Shown here one piece after another: positions 21,374 to 31,078 of a stretch of DNA of 41,424 nt. The position numbers were made by a program, and so were the translations under genes. Within the stretch, counting starts at the first letter, position 1. Each line of letters starts with the position of its first letter. Under the pieces are notes generated by a model, which saw nothing but the letters and a program-made list of their open reading frames with translations, searched no databases and was not told the DNA's origin. Source of the DNA: Lacisediminimonas sp. (GTDB taxonomy: Bacteria > Pseudomonadota > Gammaproteobacteria > Burkholderiales > Burkholderiaceae_D); NCBI RefSeq assembly GCF_030645335.1, contig NZ_JAUSNH010000129.1:1-41424 (forward strand). Direction: 5' to 3'.

Positions 21374-22643
21374 CTAGTCCGGCAAATGCTCCAGCGCGAA
21401 CAGGCTTTCCGGTGTTTCGCGCTCTCGTACCAGCATGCAATGCTCGCCATCGACCAGCACCTCGGCAGCGCGCCCGCGCGTGTTGTAGTTGGACGCCATG
21501 GTCATGCCGTAAGCCCCTGCGCTATTGATCACCAGCAGGTCGCCTTCGGCCGCGACCAATGCCCGATCGCGTGCAAGCCAGTCGCCTGACTCGCAGACCG
21601 GGCCCACGATGTCGTACTGTACCGGCGGACCTTCGCGTTGCGTCACCGTCTGCACACCCATCCAAGCCTCGTACATGGCGGGACGCATCATGTCGTTCAT
21701 CGCGGCGTCGACGATGCAAAAGTTCTTTTCTTCGCCGGGCTTCAGGTATTCAATCCGCGTCAGCAAAACGCCGGCGTTGCCGACAATCGAGCGTCCCGGC
21801 TCAAAACAGACCTTGATCGGGCGCCCACCATAGGCTTTCTCGCGCCATGCGTCGATGCGCCTGAAGACCCGGGCCAGGTAGTCGCCCACGGCAACCGGCT
21901 GCTCGTCATCGTAGGTAATGCCGATGCCGCCGCCAATGTCGAGATGATGGATCACGATTCCCTCGGTACCCAGGGTATCGACCAGGTCAATCAGCTTGTC
22001 GAGTGCTTCCAGCAGGGGAGCATCGTCCAGCAGCTGGGAGCCGATGTGGCAATCAATGCCGACGACATCGATATTCGGCAGACTCGCTGCCAGCCGGTAG
22101 GTATCCAGCGCATCGCTGAATGCCACGCCAAATTTGTTGGCTTTGAGTCCGGTTGCGATATAGGGGTGGGTCTTTGCATCGACGTTTGGATTCACGCGCA
22201 AACTGACGGGCGCGCGCTTTCCGGCCTCGCCCGCGATGTCGTTTAAACGGCGCAGCTCGGGGATCGACTCCACGTTAAAGCACAGGATGTCGTGCGACAG
22301 CGCCAGTCGCATTTCCTCGCGCGTTTTTCCGACGCCGGAGAACAGGCATTTGCGCGGATCGCCGCCGGCGGCGAGCACGCGCAACAATTCCCCGCCGGAG
22401 ACCAGGTCAAACCCGGCCCCCCGGGACGCCAGCAAGCGCAGGATCGCCAGGTTGGAGTTCGCCTTCATCGCATAACAGATGAGAGCGTCACGACCCTGGC
22501 AGGCAGTTGCGTAGGAGGCGAAGTTTTCGAGCAGGGATTGCTGTGAATAAACGTAGGTCGGCGTACCGTAGCGCGACGCGATATCGGCCAGCGCTACAGA
22601 TTCAGCGTGCAATGCGCCGTTGCGGTAAGAAAAATGGGGCATG
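21374..22643 (-). CDS. lysA: Diaminopimelate decarboxylase
   Basis: PTYVYSQQSLLENFASYA, CYAMKANSNLAILRLL, SRGAGFDLVSGGEL, GPVCESGDWLARDR; start MPHFSYRNGAL at 22643. Confidence 0.97.
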
Positions 22644-22653
22644 GACAAAAGGC

Positions 22654-22899
22654 CTATCGGGTTCCCGGTCGGGGGATCGTTGTGGTCGGCGTTGGCTGCG
22701 GTAATTGCGCATCGCCCTGTGGGCTCACCAAGCTGGATGCCGGAGATGTCGTCGGGCCGGTCGGCGCTGACAGCGTGCCAGCTGGCGCGCCTTGCTCGGG
22801 TTTTGGCAAATAAAGCGGACCAGTCTGCCCGCATCCACTGATCAGGAAGAAAAATACGCCGGCCAACGCGGCATGCAAAGGCAGGACGAGGTGCTTCAC
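22654..22899 (-). CDS. lptM: LptM/YifL-like small lipoprotein
   Basis: GTG start, (M)KHLVLPLHAALAGVFFFLISGCGQTGPLYLPKPEQ; lipobox plus GQTGPLYLP motif; lptM-lysA opposite cyaY is a familiar arrangement. Confidence 0.85.
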   Translation of the reverse strand: MKHLVLPLHAALAGVFFFLISGCGQTGPLYLPKPEQGAPAGTLSAPTGPTTSPASSLVSPQGDAQLPQPTPTTTIPRPGTR

Positions 22900-22947
22900 G
22901 TTTAGAATCGGGGGAATGAGCAATCGAATAAGTGATCGGAGTGTAGC

Positions 22948-23283
22948 ATGACAGAATCGGAATTCCTGGCACTGGCGGAGTCCACGCTTGACGCAATCGA
23001 GGCCGCCGCAGAGCGCGTGGTGGACGAGGACGATCTCGATCTCGAATGCAGCCGCCGTGGCAATGTGCTCGAAATCGAACTGGCCGGCAACGGCGGCAAG
23101 GTCATCATCAACAGCCAGGCGCCGATGCAGGAAATGTGGGTCGCCGCACGTTCTGGCGGCTTTCATTACCGGCGGCAGGATGCGCAGTGGATCGACACGC
23201 GCAACGGGTCGGAGCTATACCAGTCGCTGTCAACGATACTCAGCCTGCAAGCCGGGCAGCCGGTGCTGCTGAGCCCCGACTGA
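22948..23283 (+). CDS. cyaY: Iron donor protein CyaY (frataxin)
   Basis: MTESEFLALAESTLDAIEAAAE, NGGKVIINSQAPMQEMWVAARSGGFHY. Confidence 0.96.
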   Translation: MTESEFLALAESTLDAIEAAAERVVDEDDLDLECSRRGNVLEIELAGNGGKVIINSQAPMQEMWVAARSGGFHYRRQDAQWIDTRNGSELYQSLSTILSLQAGQPVLLSPD

Positions 23284-23287
23284 GCGG

Positions 23288-25639
23288 CTAGAACAACTCG
23301 TTCTTGACCTCGTCACGGGTCCGGCTTCCCTCGGCTGCGCTACCTTGCGGGGCATCGTTACCCAGGCTGCGCACGCTGTTGGACGGCGGGTACTCCGAAT
23401 AGTAATAGTCGCCGCCCGACATGATCAGTCCCTCAGGTGCCGGGATCGTTGCGTTCGGCACGGACTTCAGGGCCTTCTCCATATAGCTGATCCAGATCGG
23501 CAGTGCCACGCCGCCACCGGTTTCGCGGTTGCCCAGGTTGCGCGGCTGGTCGTAGCCGATCCATGCCACGCCGACCAGGCTGGGCTGGTAGCCAGCAAAC
23601 CAGGCATCGATCGAATCGTTGGTAGTGCCGGTTTTGCCGGCCAGGTCCGTGCGCTTGAGCGCCAATGCCTTGGTCGCGGTGCCTTGCTTGACCACGTCCT
23701 TGAGCATGCTGTCCATCAGGAATGCATTGCGTGCATCGATGACCCGGTTGGCTTCGTCGCCGGCCTTCTCGGGAGCGGCCTGGCTCAGTACCCGTCCCGT
23801 GCTATCGGTGATCTTCGTGATCAGGTAAGGGCTGACTTTGTATCCGCCATTGGCAAACACCGTATAGGCGCTTGCCATTTGCATCGGCGTGACAGCGCCG
23901 GCGCCGAGTGCCAGGGTCAGGTAAGGGGGATTTTTCTCCGCATCGAAGCCGAAACGTGTTGCGTATTCCTGGCCGTACTTGGCGCCAATCTTGTGCAATA
24001 TCCGGATCGAAACCATGTTTTTCGACTTCGTCAAGCCACGACGCATGCTCATCGGGCCTTCGTATTTGCCATCGTAGTTTTTCGGCTCCCATGCCTGGCC
24101 GCCGGTCTGTCCGGCATCGAAGGTGATGGGAGCATCATTGATGACCGTGGCCGGAGACAGCCCCTTCTCGAGCGAAGCAGAATAGATGAATGGCTTGAAC
24201 GACGAACCCGGTTGCCGCCACGCTTGCGTGACGTGGTTGAATTTATTCCGGTTAAAGTCAAAGCCCCCGACCAGCGCGCGAATCGCCCCGTCTGTGGTAC
24301 TGGCCGACACGAAGGCCGCCTCGACTTGAGGCAGCTGCACGACAGCCCAGTTTTTTCCTTCCTGCGTCACGCGAATGATTGCACCGCGCCGGACCCGGCG
24401 GTTGGGTGGCGCCTTGTCGCTGAGCAGGTTGGTGGCGATCGCCAGTCCCGGACCCGTAATGGTAATTTCCTCACCGGAAACCAGCATCGCCCTGATCTGT
24501 TTGGGCGAAGCCTCCAGCACCGCAGCCGCCACGATATCGTCGCTGTCAGGATGATCAGACAATTCGGACTCGATGGCGTCTTCAGCCTGTTCCTTGTCGG
24601 CCGGTATCTCCATATAGCCTTCGGGGCCGCGGTAGCCGTGCCGCTTGTCGTAATCCATCACACCCTGGCGCAAGGCCAGGTAGGCGGCGTCCTGGTCGGC
24701 TTTGGTGATCGTGGTAAACACGTTCAGGCCGCGCGTGTAGGTCTCTTCCTTGAACTGCTCGTAGGCCATCTGGCGGGCCATCTCGGCCACGTACTCCGCA
24801 TGGACGCCGAAATCATTGCTGTCGGTCTTCACCTTCAGATCCTGCTCGCGCGCCTCCTTGTACTGGGCTTGCGTGATGTATCCAAGGCCGACCATGCGCT
24901 CCAGGATGTATAACTGACGCGCGCGCGCCCGCTTTGGGTTGACTACAGGATTGTTGGCAGATGGCGCCTTGGGCAGTCCGGCCAGCATGGCGGCTTCGGC
25001 GACGGTGATATTGCCGAGCTTCTTGCCAAAGTAAATCTGCGCTGCAGAAGCGAAGCCGTAAGCGCGTTGTCCCAGATAGATCTGGTTCATGTATACCTCG
25101 AGGATCTGGTCCTTGCTCAGGTTCTCCTCGATTTTCCATGCCAGAAGGACTTCATACAGCTTGCGCTTGAGCGTCTGTTCGCTCGACAGGAAGAAATTGC
25201 GCGCAACTTGCTGGGTAATGGTTGAAGCACCCTGCCTGGCGCCGCCGGACAAATTATGGACTGCGGCACGGACGATGCCCCAGTAATCCACGCCGCCATG
25301 CTGGTAAAAGCGATCGTCCTCGATCGCGAGCACGGCCTTCTTGACGACATCCGGGATGTCCTGGAACCGGACGATACTGCGCCGCTCTTCGCCGAATTCG
25401 CCGATCAGCACGTTGTCTGCCGAAAATACGCGCAGGGGGATTTTGGGACGATAGTCCGTCAGCGAGTCCAGGGCCGGCAGGTTCGGATATGCCATGGCCA
25501 GCATGAAGCTGATCAGCAGCAGTCCGCCCAGCGCCAATCCGCCCAGCACACCTGCGGCGGTCAGTGCCAGCTTCAGCGCCATGCTGCGCTGTCCGGAACG
25601 AGCGGCGTGTTGCGGTTCGCGTGGGGAGGAGGATGCCAT
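23288..25639 (-). CDS. mrcA: Penicillin-binding protein 1A
   Basis: Transglycosylase motifs EDDRFYQHGGVD, GASTITQQVARN; transpeptidase motifs QPGSSFKPFIY, TKSKNMVS, KTGTTNDSIDAWFAGY; ATG 25639 preferred over the ORF-track start. Confidence 0.96.
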   Translation of the reverse strand: MASSSPREPQHAARSGQRSMALKLALTAAGVLGGLALGGLLLISFMLAMAYPNLPALDSLTDYRPKIPLRVFSADNVLIGEFGEERRSIVRFQDIPDVVKKAVLAIEDDRFYQHGGVDYWGIVRAAVHNLSGGARQGASTITQQVARNFFLSSEQTLKRKLYEVLLAWKIEENLSKDQILEVYMNQIYLGQRAYGFASAAQIYFGKKLGNITVAEAAMLAGLPKAPSANNPVVNPKRARARQLYILERMVGLGYITQAQYKEAREQDLKVKTDSNDFGVHAEYVAEMARQMAYEQFKEETYTRGLNVFTTITKADQDAAYLALRQGVMDYDKRHGYRGPEGYMEIPADKEQAEDAIESELSDHPDSDDIVAAAVLEASPKQIRAMLVSGEEITITGPGLAIATNLLSDKAPPNRRVRRGAIIRVTQEGKNWAVVQLPQVEAAFVSASTTDGAIRALVGGFDFNRNKFNHVTQAWRQPGSSFKPFIYSASLEKGLSPATVINDAPITFDAGQTGGQAWEPKNYDGKYEGPMSMRRGLTKSKNMVSIRILHKIGAKYGQEYATRFGFDAEKNPPYLTLALGAGAVTPMQMASAYTVFANGGYKVSPYLITKITDSTGRVLSQAAPEKAGDEANRVIDARNAFLMDSMLKDVVKQGTATKALALKRTDLAGKTGTTNDSIDAWFAGYQPSLVGVAWIGYDQPRNLGNRETGGGVALPIWISYMEKALKSVPNATIPAPEGLIMSGGDYYYSEYPPSNSVRSLGNDAPQGSAAEGSRTRDEVKNELF

Positions 25640-25799
25640 TCGGATAGTGGGAATAAGGGAGGGATGCCGCGCATTATAGCGGCGGCGACCCCGGACTGCG
25701 ATGGCGGCACGGTAACAGGAAGTGAATAGACAACCCGATCGGCTTGGGCGCCCCGCGTGGGGTTTTGGCAACGGCCCGGTACTTACTGGTCAGAAAATC

Positions 25800-25828
25800 T
25801 TTACACAGGGGAATGGCGTTGCTACGAT
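25800..25828 (+). promoter_or_regulatory. Putative sigma70-type promoter for pilMNOPQ
   Basis: TTTACA - 17 nt - TACGAT in an AT-rich patch about 130 nt upstream of pilM. Confidence 0.35.
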
Positions 25829-25960
25829 TTAATGTAATGATTGATAAATATTTGCTAACTATAAGTATTTAAACACTTTTTGGCCGAGATTCCTGATGGT
25901 TTCGGCCGACACGATTAAGAAAAGGGCCGGCTTGCCGGCCGGCCCCCTGGAGATAAGCCC

Positions 25961-27043
25961 TTGGCATTCGATATTGCGTCTTTGTGGGCCAAGCGAAACG
26001 CGCCACTGATTGGTCTGGACATTAGCGCGTCGGGCGTCAAGCTGGTCGAGATTTCCATGCCCACGCCGGACGAGTATCGTCTGGAGCGTTGTGCCATCGA
26101 GGCGCTGCCGCGTGGCGCCGTCGTTGACGGCAACATTGAAAACATAGAGCAAGTCGCCGAGGCAATCCGGCGCGCCTGCAAGAAAAGCGGCACGCGCGCA
26201 AAGCTTGTTGCGCTCGGACTTCCGCCGGCCTCGGTCATCACCAAGAAGATCATCCTGCCTGCCGGCCTGTCCGAGGAAGAGCTGGAAATGCAGGTCGAGA
26301 CCGAAGCCAACCAGTACATCCCCTTTGCCCTTGATGAGGTCAGCCTCGACTTCGATGTGATCGGCCCGGTGGCGAACTCGCCGGACGACGTCGAAGTGCT
26401 GCTTGCCGCCTCGCGCAAGGAGAAAGTCGAAGACCGGGTTGCGGTGGCAGAAGCCGCTGGCCTGAAAGCCACCGTGATGGACATTGACTCCTATGCTGCG
26501 CGGGCGGCGATCGAGCGCGTCAATGACTTGTCCCCGCAGGGCGGCCAGAACCGCATCACGGCCCTGTTCCAGATCGGCGCCCAGGTGACCCATGTCTCCG
26601 TGCTGCTCAATGGGCAGGTGCTGTACGAGCGCGAACAACCGTTTGGCGGCAACCAGCTGACGCAGGATATCGTCCGCGCCTACGGATTGTCGCAGGACGA
26701 AGCCGAAGCCAAAAAGAAATCTGGCGACCTGCCCGACGACTACCAGGCCGAGTTGCTGGATCCCTTCCTGGAAAATGCCGCGCTCGAAGTGACCCGTGCG
26801 ATCCAGTTTTTCTTCACCTCCACGCCATATAGCCGCATCGACCAGATTTACCTGGCCGGTGGCTGCGCCGCAATGCCGGGACTGGTGGACATCATCGCCG
26901 GCCGCACTGAGGTCAACACATCGGTAGTGAGTCCGTTCAAGGGCATGCAACTGAGCGCCAACGTGCGCGAGAAGCAATTGCGGCTGGATGCGCCGGGTTA
27001 CCTGGTCGCCTGCGGCCTGGCTTTGCGGAGGTTCGGCAAATGA
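25961..27043 (+). CDS. pilM: Type IV pilus assembly protein PilM
   Basis: TTG start with GGAGA 7 nt upstream; LIGLDISASGVKLVEI, TEANQYIPFALDEVSLDF, YLAGGCAAMPGL. Confidence 0.96.
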   Translation: MAFDIASLWAKRNAPLIGLDISASGVKLVEISMPTPDEYRLERCAIEALPRGAVVDGNIENIEQVAEAIRRACKKSGTRAKLVALGLPPASVITKKIILPAGLSEEELEMQVETEANQYIPFALDEVSLDFDVIGPVANSPDDVEVLLAASRKEKVEDRVAVAEAAGLKATVMDIDSYAARAAIERVNDLSPQGGQNRITALFQIGAQVTHVSVLLNGQVLYEREQPFGGNQLTQDIVRAYGLSQDEAEAKKKSGDLPDDYQAELLDPFLENAALEVTRAIQFFFTSTPYSRIDQIYLAGGCAAMPGLVDIIAGRTEVNTSVVSPFKGMQLSANVREKQLRLDAPGYLVACGLALRRFGK

Positions 27044-27711
27044 TCCGGATCAACCTGCTTCCTCACCGTGAAGCCAGGCGCCGCGAGCGCAAGAAAAACT
27101 TCCAGATATTGCTGGTTGCGTCAGCCTTCTTCGGGGCGCTGGTCGTACTGGGCGTGGGAAGCTACTTTGGCACCCAGATATCAAACCAGGAAAGCCGCAA
27201 CGCCTATATCAAGGCAGAGAATGCCCGGCTCGACCTGCAAATCAAGGAAATCGCGGCGCTCAAGCAGGAAATCGATGCCCTGAAAGCACGTCAGCAGGCA
27301 GTGGAAGACTTGCAAAGCGACCGAAACCAGCCGGTTTACCTGCTGGTTGAACTGGTCAAGCAGGTGCCCGAGGGAATCTACCTGCGTACTTTGAAGCAGA
27401 CCGGCCAGCGCGTGGTCCTCAACGGTACCGCCCATTCCAACGAGCGGGTGTCGGAGTTGCTGCGCAATATTGGCAACAGCTCTTCCTGGCTGGAGCGGCC
27501 GGAACTGGTTGAAATTCGCGCCACCTCGGTCGGCAGCAAGGACGCCCGCAAGGCATTCGAGTTCACGATCAATGTAGGTATCCGGCGTGCGCGTGACAAG
27601 GAAGCGGCGCCCCCGTCGCCGGTACCGGTCGCCATCAATGTCGTCGCACCGGGTGCTCCGACGTCCGGGACACCGCAGCCGGCAGCCAAGCCGGCAGCCC
27701 CCAAATCGTAG
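27040..27711 (+). CDS. pilN: Type IV pilus assembly protein PilN
   Basis: MIRINLLPHREARRRERKKNF; ATGA overlap with pilM. Confidence 0.96.
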   Translation: MIRINLLPHREARRRERKKNFQILLVASAFFGALVVLGVGSYFGTQISNQESRNAYIKAENARLDLQIKEIAALKQEIDALKARQQAVEDLQSDRNQPVYLLVELVKQVPEGIYLRTLKQTGQRVVLNGTAHSNERVSELLRNIGNSSSWLERPELVEIRATSVGSKDARKAFEFTINVGIRRARDKEAAPPSPVPVAINVVAPGAPTSGTPQPAAKPAAPKS

Positions 27712-27726
27712 GATGAGAAACGCATC

Positions 27727-28380
27727 ATGGCAGACGTGAAAAATTTGGGTGAGCGACTCAGTGCGCAGTTTCGCGGACTGAACGGCCGGAATCCGGGCCA
27801 GTGGCCGCTGGCGCCACGCGCCCTCTGTGCGCTGGGGGTGTTGCTGGTCGTGGTCGCGTTGGGCTGGTTCCTGTACTGGAATGGCCAACTGGAGCAACTC
27901 GAACTGGGTGAAATGCAGGAGCAAAAGCTCAAGGACGAATACAAGATCAAGATACAGCAGGCGGTCAACCTGCCCGGACTGCGCAAGCAGAAGGAACAGG
28001 TCGGCGAATATGTCGCGACGCTGGAAAAGCAATTGCCGAGCAAGGCGGAGATGGATGCACTGTTGCAGGACATCAGTCAGGCCGGACAGGGACGCGGGCT
28101 GCAGTTCGAACTGTTCAAGCCAGGGCAGGTGCTGGTCAAGGAATATTATGCGGAGCTGCCGATCGACATCCGGATTACCGGCAATTTCCACGACATTGGC
28201 GCTTTCAGCAGCGACATTGCAAACCTACCGCGCATCGTGACGATCAATAATGTCTCGCTCGTGGCCGGCAAGGACCGCTTGTTGTCCATGGATGCGGTGG
28301 CAAAGACCTTCCGCTACCTCGACAAGGATGAGGTCTCCGCGCAGCGCCAGGCGGCCGCGCCGAAAAAAGGCAAGAAATGA
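27727..28380 (+). CDS. pilO: Type IV pilus assembly protein PilO
   Basis: Single N-terminal TM; VATLEKQLPSKAEMDALLQDISQAGQGRGLQFELFKPG. Confidence 0.96.
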   Translation: MADVKNLGERLSAQFRGLNGRNPGQWPLAPRALCALGVLLVVVALGWFLYWNGQLEQLELGEMQEQKLKDEYKIKIQQAVNLPGLRKQKEQVGEYVATLEKQLPSKAEMDALLQDISQAGQGRGLQFELFKPGQVLVKEYYAELPIDIRITGNFHDIGAFSSDIANLPRIVTINNVSLVAGKDRLLSMDAVAKTFRYLDKDEVSAQRQAAAPKKGKK

Positions 28381-28919
28381 AACGCTCAATCATGCTGCAA
28401 TGGCTGTCCCTCTTGTTGCCGGTCGGGCTGCTGGCAGGTTGCGGCGACAGCGGCGAGCAGGAAGTCCGGCAGTGGATGAACGAGACCCGCAGCCAGGCAC
28501 GGATATCGGTGCCCAAGATTACCGAGCCGAAGAAATTCACGCCCTTCCTCTACAGCCAGAAGGGCGAGATCGATCCGTTCGACCCGATCAAGCTGCAAGT
28601 GGCGCTGGCCCGGCAACAGAAAACATCATCCAGCAAGTTGCGCCCGAACCTGGAGCGGCGGCGCGAGGCGCTCGAGGCCTATCCGCTGGACGGCCTGAAA
28701 ATGGTCGGCACCTTGCAATCCAGGGAAATGCGCCTGGCCTTGATCGAAGTGGACAAGCTGGTCTACCAGGTAAAGATCGGCAACTACATGGGACAGAATT
28801 TCGGCATGGTCACGCGCATTACAGATAACGACGTCGAAATCAAGGAAGTCATCCAGGACGCAGGTGGCGAGTGGATTGAACGCAAGGCGAAACTGGAGCT
28901 TCAGGAGACCAAGAAATGA
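28377..28919 (+). CDS. pilP: Type IV pilus assembly lipoprotein PilP
   Basis: Lipobox LLAGCGD; YPLDGLKMVGTL, GNYMGQNFGMVTRI; ATGA overlap with pilO. Confidence 0.96.
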   Translation: MKRSIMLQWLSLLLPVGLLAGCGDSGEQEVRQWMNETRSQARISVPKITEPKKFTPFLYSQKGEIDPFDPIKLQVALARQQKTSSSKLRPNLERRREALEAYPLDGLKMVGTLQSREMRLALIEVDKLVYQVKIGNYMGQNFGMVTRITDNDVEIKEVIQDAGGEWIERKAKLELQETKK

Positions 28920-31027
28920 AAATAATCGACACCGGAATTGCTGCATGGCGCTTTGGCCTGCAGCTCGCCTGCATGGCCGTGCTGGCAAGCGCTGCGGGTG
29001 GCGCGAACGCTGCGCAGGAAAATGCCATTGAGTCGATCACGGCAAATCGCCAGGGTGCGGATGTCGTTGTCCGGATCAACATGAAAAACCCGGTCAGCAA
29101 ACAGCCGATTGGTTTCTCGATCAGCAATCCGGCCCGGATTGCGCTGGATTTTGCTGACACCGCAAACGCGACCGGCACCGCCAACAAGGAAATCGCGCTT
29201 GGCGATGTCCGCAATGTCAACGTGGTCCAGGCCGGCGACCGGTCGCGACTGGTATTCAACCTGAAGCGGCCGCTGAACTACACGACGACCACTGACGGGA
29301 AGACAATCGTCCTCAAAATCGACGGTTCGGCCAATGCGACGGCAGAAGCCGCCCGGCCGGAGGCAAAAGCGGCAGCCGGAGCAGGAACAACAGCGGGCGC
29401 GACTGCCCCCATCCAGTCGATCCGGGATGTCGACTTCCGTCGCGGTACGGCAGGCGAAGGGCGTGTCGTGATTGAGTTGCCGGGCAACCAGACTGGCGTG
29501 GATGTGCGCCAGCAAGGGCAGACGGTGGTAGTCGATTTCCTGCAGGCAGCGCTTCCCGACGTGCTTCGCCGGCGCATGGACGTGGCCGATTTCGGTACGC
29601 CCGTGAAGGCGATCACGACGGTTGCGCAAGGGAACAATGTCCGCATGACGATCGAGCCCAAGGGCACCTGGGAGTACAGCGCCTATCAGAGCGATGCCCA
29701 GCTTGTGATCGAAGTGCGGGCGGTCAAGGACGATCCGACCAAACTTGGCCAAGGCACCCAGACCTATCGCGGCGAGAAGCTTTCGCTGAATTTCCAGAAT
29801 GTCGAAGTTCGCGCGGTGTTGCAAGTCATCGCCGACTTTACCGGCCTCAATATCGTGACCAGCCCATCGGTGGGCGGAAACCTGTCGCTGCGCCTGAAAG
29901 ATGTGCCGTGGGACCAGGCGCTGGACCTGGTGATGCAGGCAACCGGACTGGACATGCGGCGCAACGGCACCGTGCTGCGGATTGCCCCCAAAGAAGAATT
30001 GCTGACCAAGGAGAAACTGGAACTTGAACAGCGCTCACAGATTGCGGAGCTTGAGCCGCTGCGCACCGAGACATTCGAATTGAATTACCAGAAGGCCGAT
30101 GCTTTCAAGGCCCTGCTCGACAACGCCGGCGGACGGGGCATGTCGATCATGTCCAAGCGCGGCAGTGCCATGATCGACTTGCGTACCAACCAGGTTTTCG
30201 TCACCGACATCCCGTCCAAGCTGGAGGCGGTGCGCAACCTGGTGCAAAAGGTGGACGTCGCCAGTCGCCAGGTCCTGATCGAAGCGCGCATCGTGGAAGC
30301 CAATGACACCTTCAGCCGCAACCTGGGCGCCAAGCTGGGGTTCGGTGTTCAGGCGTCGGGCAGTGGAACTGTCGCGGCCTTGGGTGGCCAACAGTTGACG
30401 CCCAGCGCCAGTGTGGGATCGGTCGGTGGAAATTCGGTCAATCTGCCGGCGCAAGGCATCAGCGGTGCTGGCGTGGGCTCGGTAGCGCTGACCCTGTTCA
30501 ATGCTGCCGCAACCCGGTTCATCAGCCTTGAGTTGTCAGCGCTGGAGTCCGACGGCAAGGGCAAGATACTGTCGAGTCCGCGCGTGATTACTGCCGACAA
30601 GTTGAAAGCGACGATCGAACAGGGTACCGAGTTGCCATACCAGACGGCCACCAGCAGTGGCGCGACCTCGCTGGCTTTCCGCAAGGCCAACCTGAAACTT
30701 GAAGTGATCCCGCAGATCACCCCGGATGGCAACGTGATCCTCGATGTCGACATCAACAAGGACAGCGTGGGGCAGGCCACCTTGCAAGGATTCGCCATCG
30801 ACACCAAACATGTGAAGACCCAGGTACTGATCGATAACGGCGGAACGGTTGTCATCGGCGGTATTTATATCCAGCAGGACCGCGACACGATCATCAAGGT
30901 GCCCTTGCTAGGTGACATCCCGGTCGTTGGCAACCTCTTCAAGCAGACCGCGCGCACCAATGACAAAACCGAGCTGCTGATCTTCCTGACGCCCAAGATC
31001 CTCAACGATAAAGTGGCCGTGCGATAA
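28916..31027 (+). CDS. pilQ: Type IV pilus secretin PilQ
   Basis: 703 aa; AMIN-like N-terminus, secretin domain VLIEARIVEANDTFSRNLGAKLGF and VPLLGDIPVVGNLFKQ; ATGA overlap with pilP. Confidence 0.97.
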   Translation: MKIIDTGIAAWRFGLQLACMAVLASAAGGANAAQENAIESITANRQGADVVVRINMKNPVSKQPIGFSISNPARIALDFADTANATGTANKEIALGDVRNVNVVQAGDRSRLVFNLKRPLNYTTTTDGKTIVLKIDGSANATAEAARPEAKAAAGAGTTAGATAPIQSIRDVDFRRGTAGEGRVVIELPGNQTGVDVRQQGQTVVVDFLQAALPDVLRRRMDVADFGTPVKAITTVAQGNNVRMTIEPKGTWEYSAYQSDAQLVIEVRAVKDDPTKLGQGTQTYRGEKLSLNFQNVEVRAVLQVIADFTGLNIVTSPSVGGNLSLRLKDVPWDQALDLVMQATGLDMRRNGTVLRIAPKEELLTKEKLELEQRSQIAELEPLRTETFELNYQKADAFKALLDNAGGRGMSIMSKRGSAMIDLRTNQVFVTDIPSKLEAVRNLVQKVDVASRQVLIEARIVEANDTFSRNLGAKLGFGVQASGSGTVAALGGQQLTPSASVGSVGGNSVNLPAQGISGAGVGSVALTLFNAAATRFISLELSALESDGKGKILSSPRVITADKLKATIEQGTELPYQTATSSGATSLAFRKANLKLEVIPQITPDGNVILDVDINKDSVGQATLQGFAIDTKHVKTQVLIDNGGTVVIGGIYIQQDRDTIIKVPLLGDIPVVGNLFKQTARTNDKTELLIFLTPKILNDKVAVR

Positions 31028-31078
31028 TCCGTTTTTTCAACCGGCAATCCTCCGGCGGCTGCCGGGGGCGCTTACAAC

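Noticed and set aside
21361-21383. GGACTAGTCC palindrome with repeated AGTCCGG at the lysA 3' end
   Set aside because: The palindrome is short, overlaps the lysA stop codon, and has no clear terminator U-tract; it is likely incidental.
23345-24913. 522 aa plus-strand ORF
   Set aside because: Fully antisense to mrcA, whose catalytic motifs are clear. Its composition looks like a high-GC shadow frame and it resembles no family I recognise.
25751-25766. CCCC-GCGT-GGGG-TTTT as a plus-strand terminator between mrcA and pilM
   Set aside because: The stem is only 4 bp with a short T-run, so it is too weak to call with confidence.
25861-25960. Possible cyclic di-GMP riboswitch in the pilM leader
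   Set aside because: The location is suggestive, but I could not see the conserved core of the known c-di-GMP riboswitch classes. I report only a structured leader.
25859-26977. 372 aa minus-strand ORF
   Set aside because: Antisense to pilM; shadow composition and no domain.
28901-29824. 307 aa minus-strand ORF
   Set aside because: Antisense to pilQ; shadow ORF.
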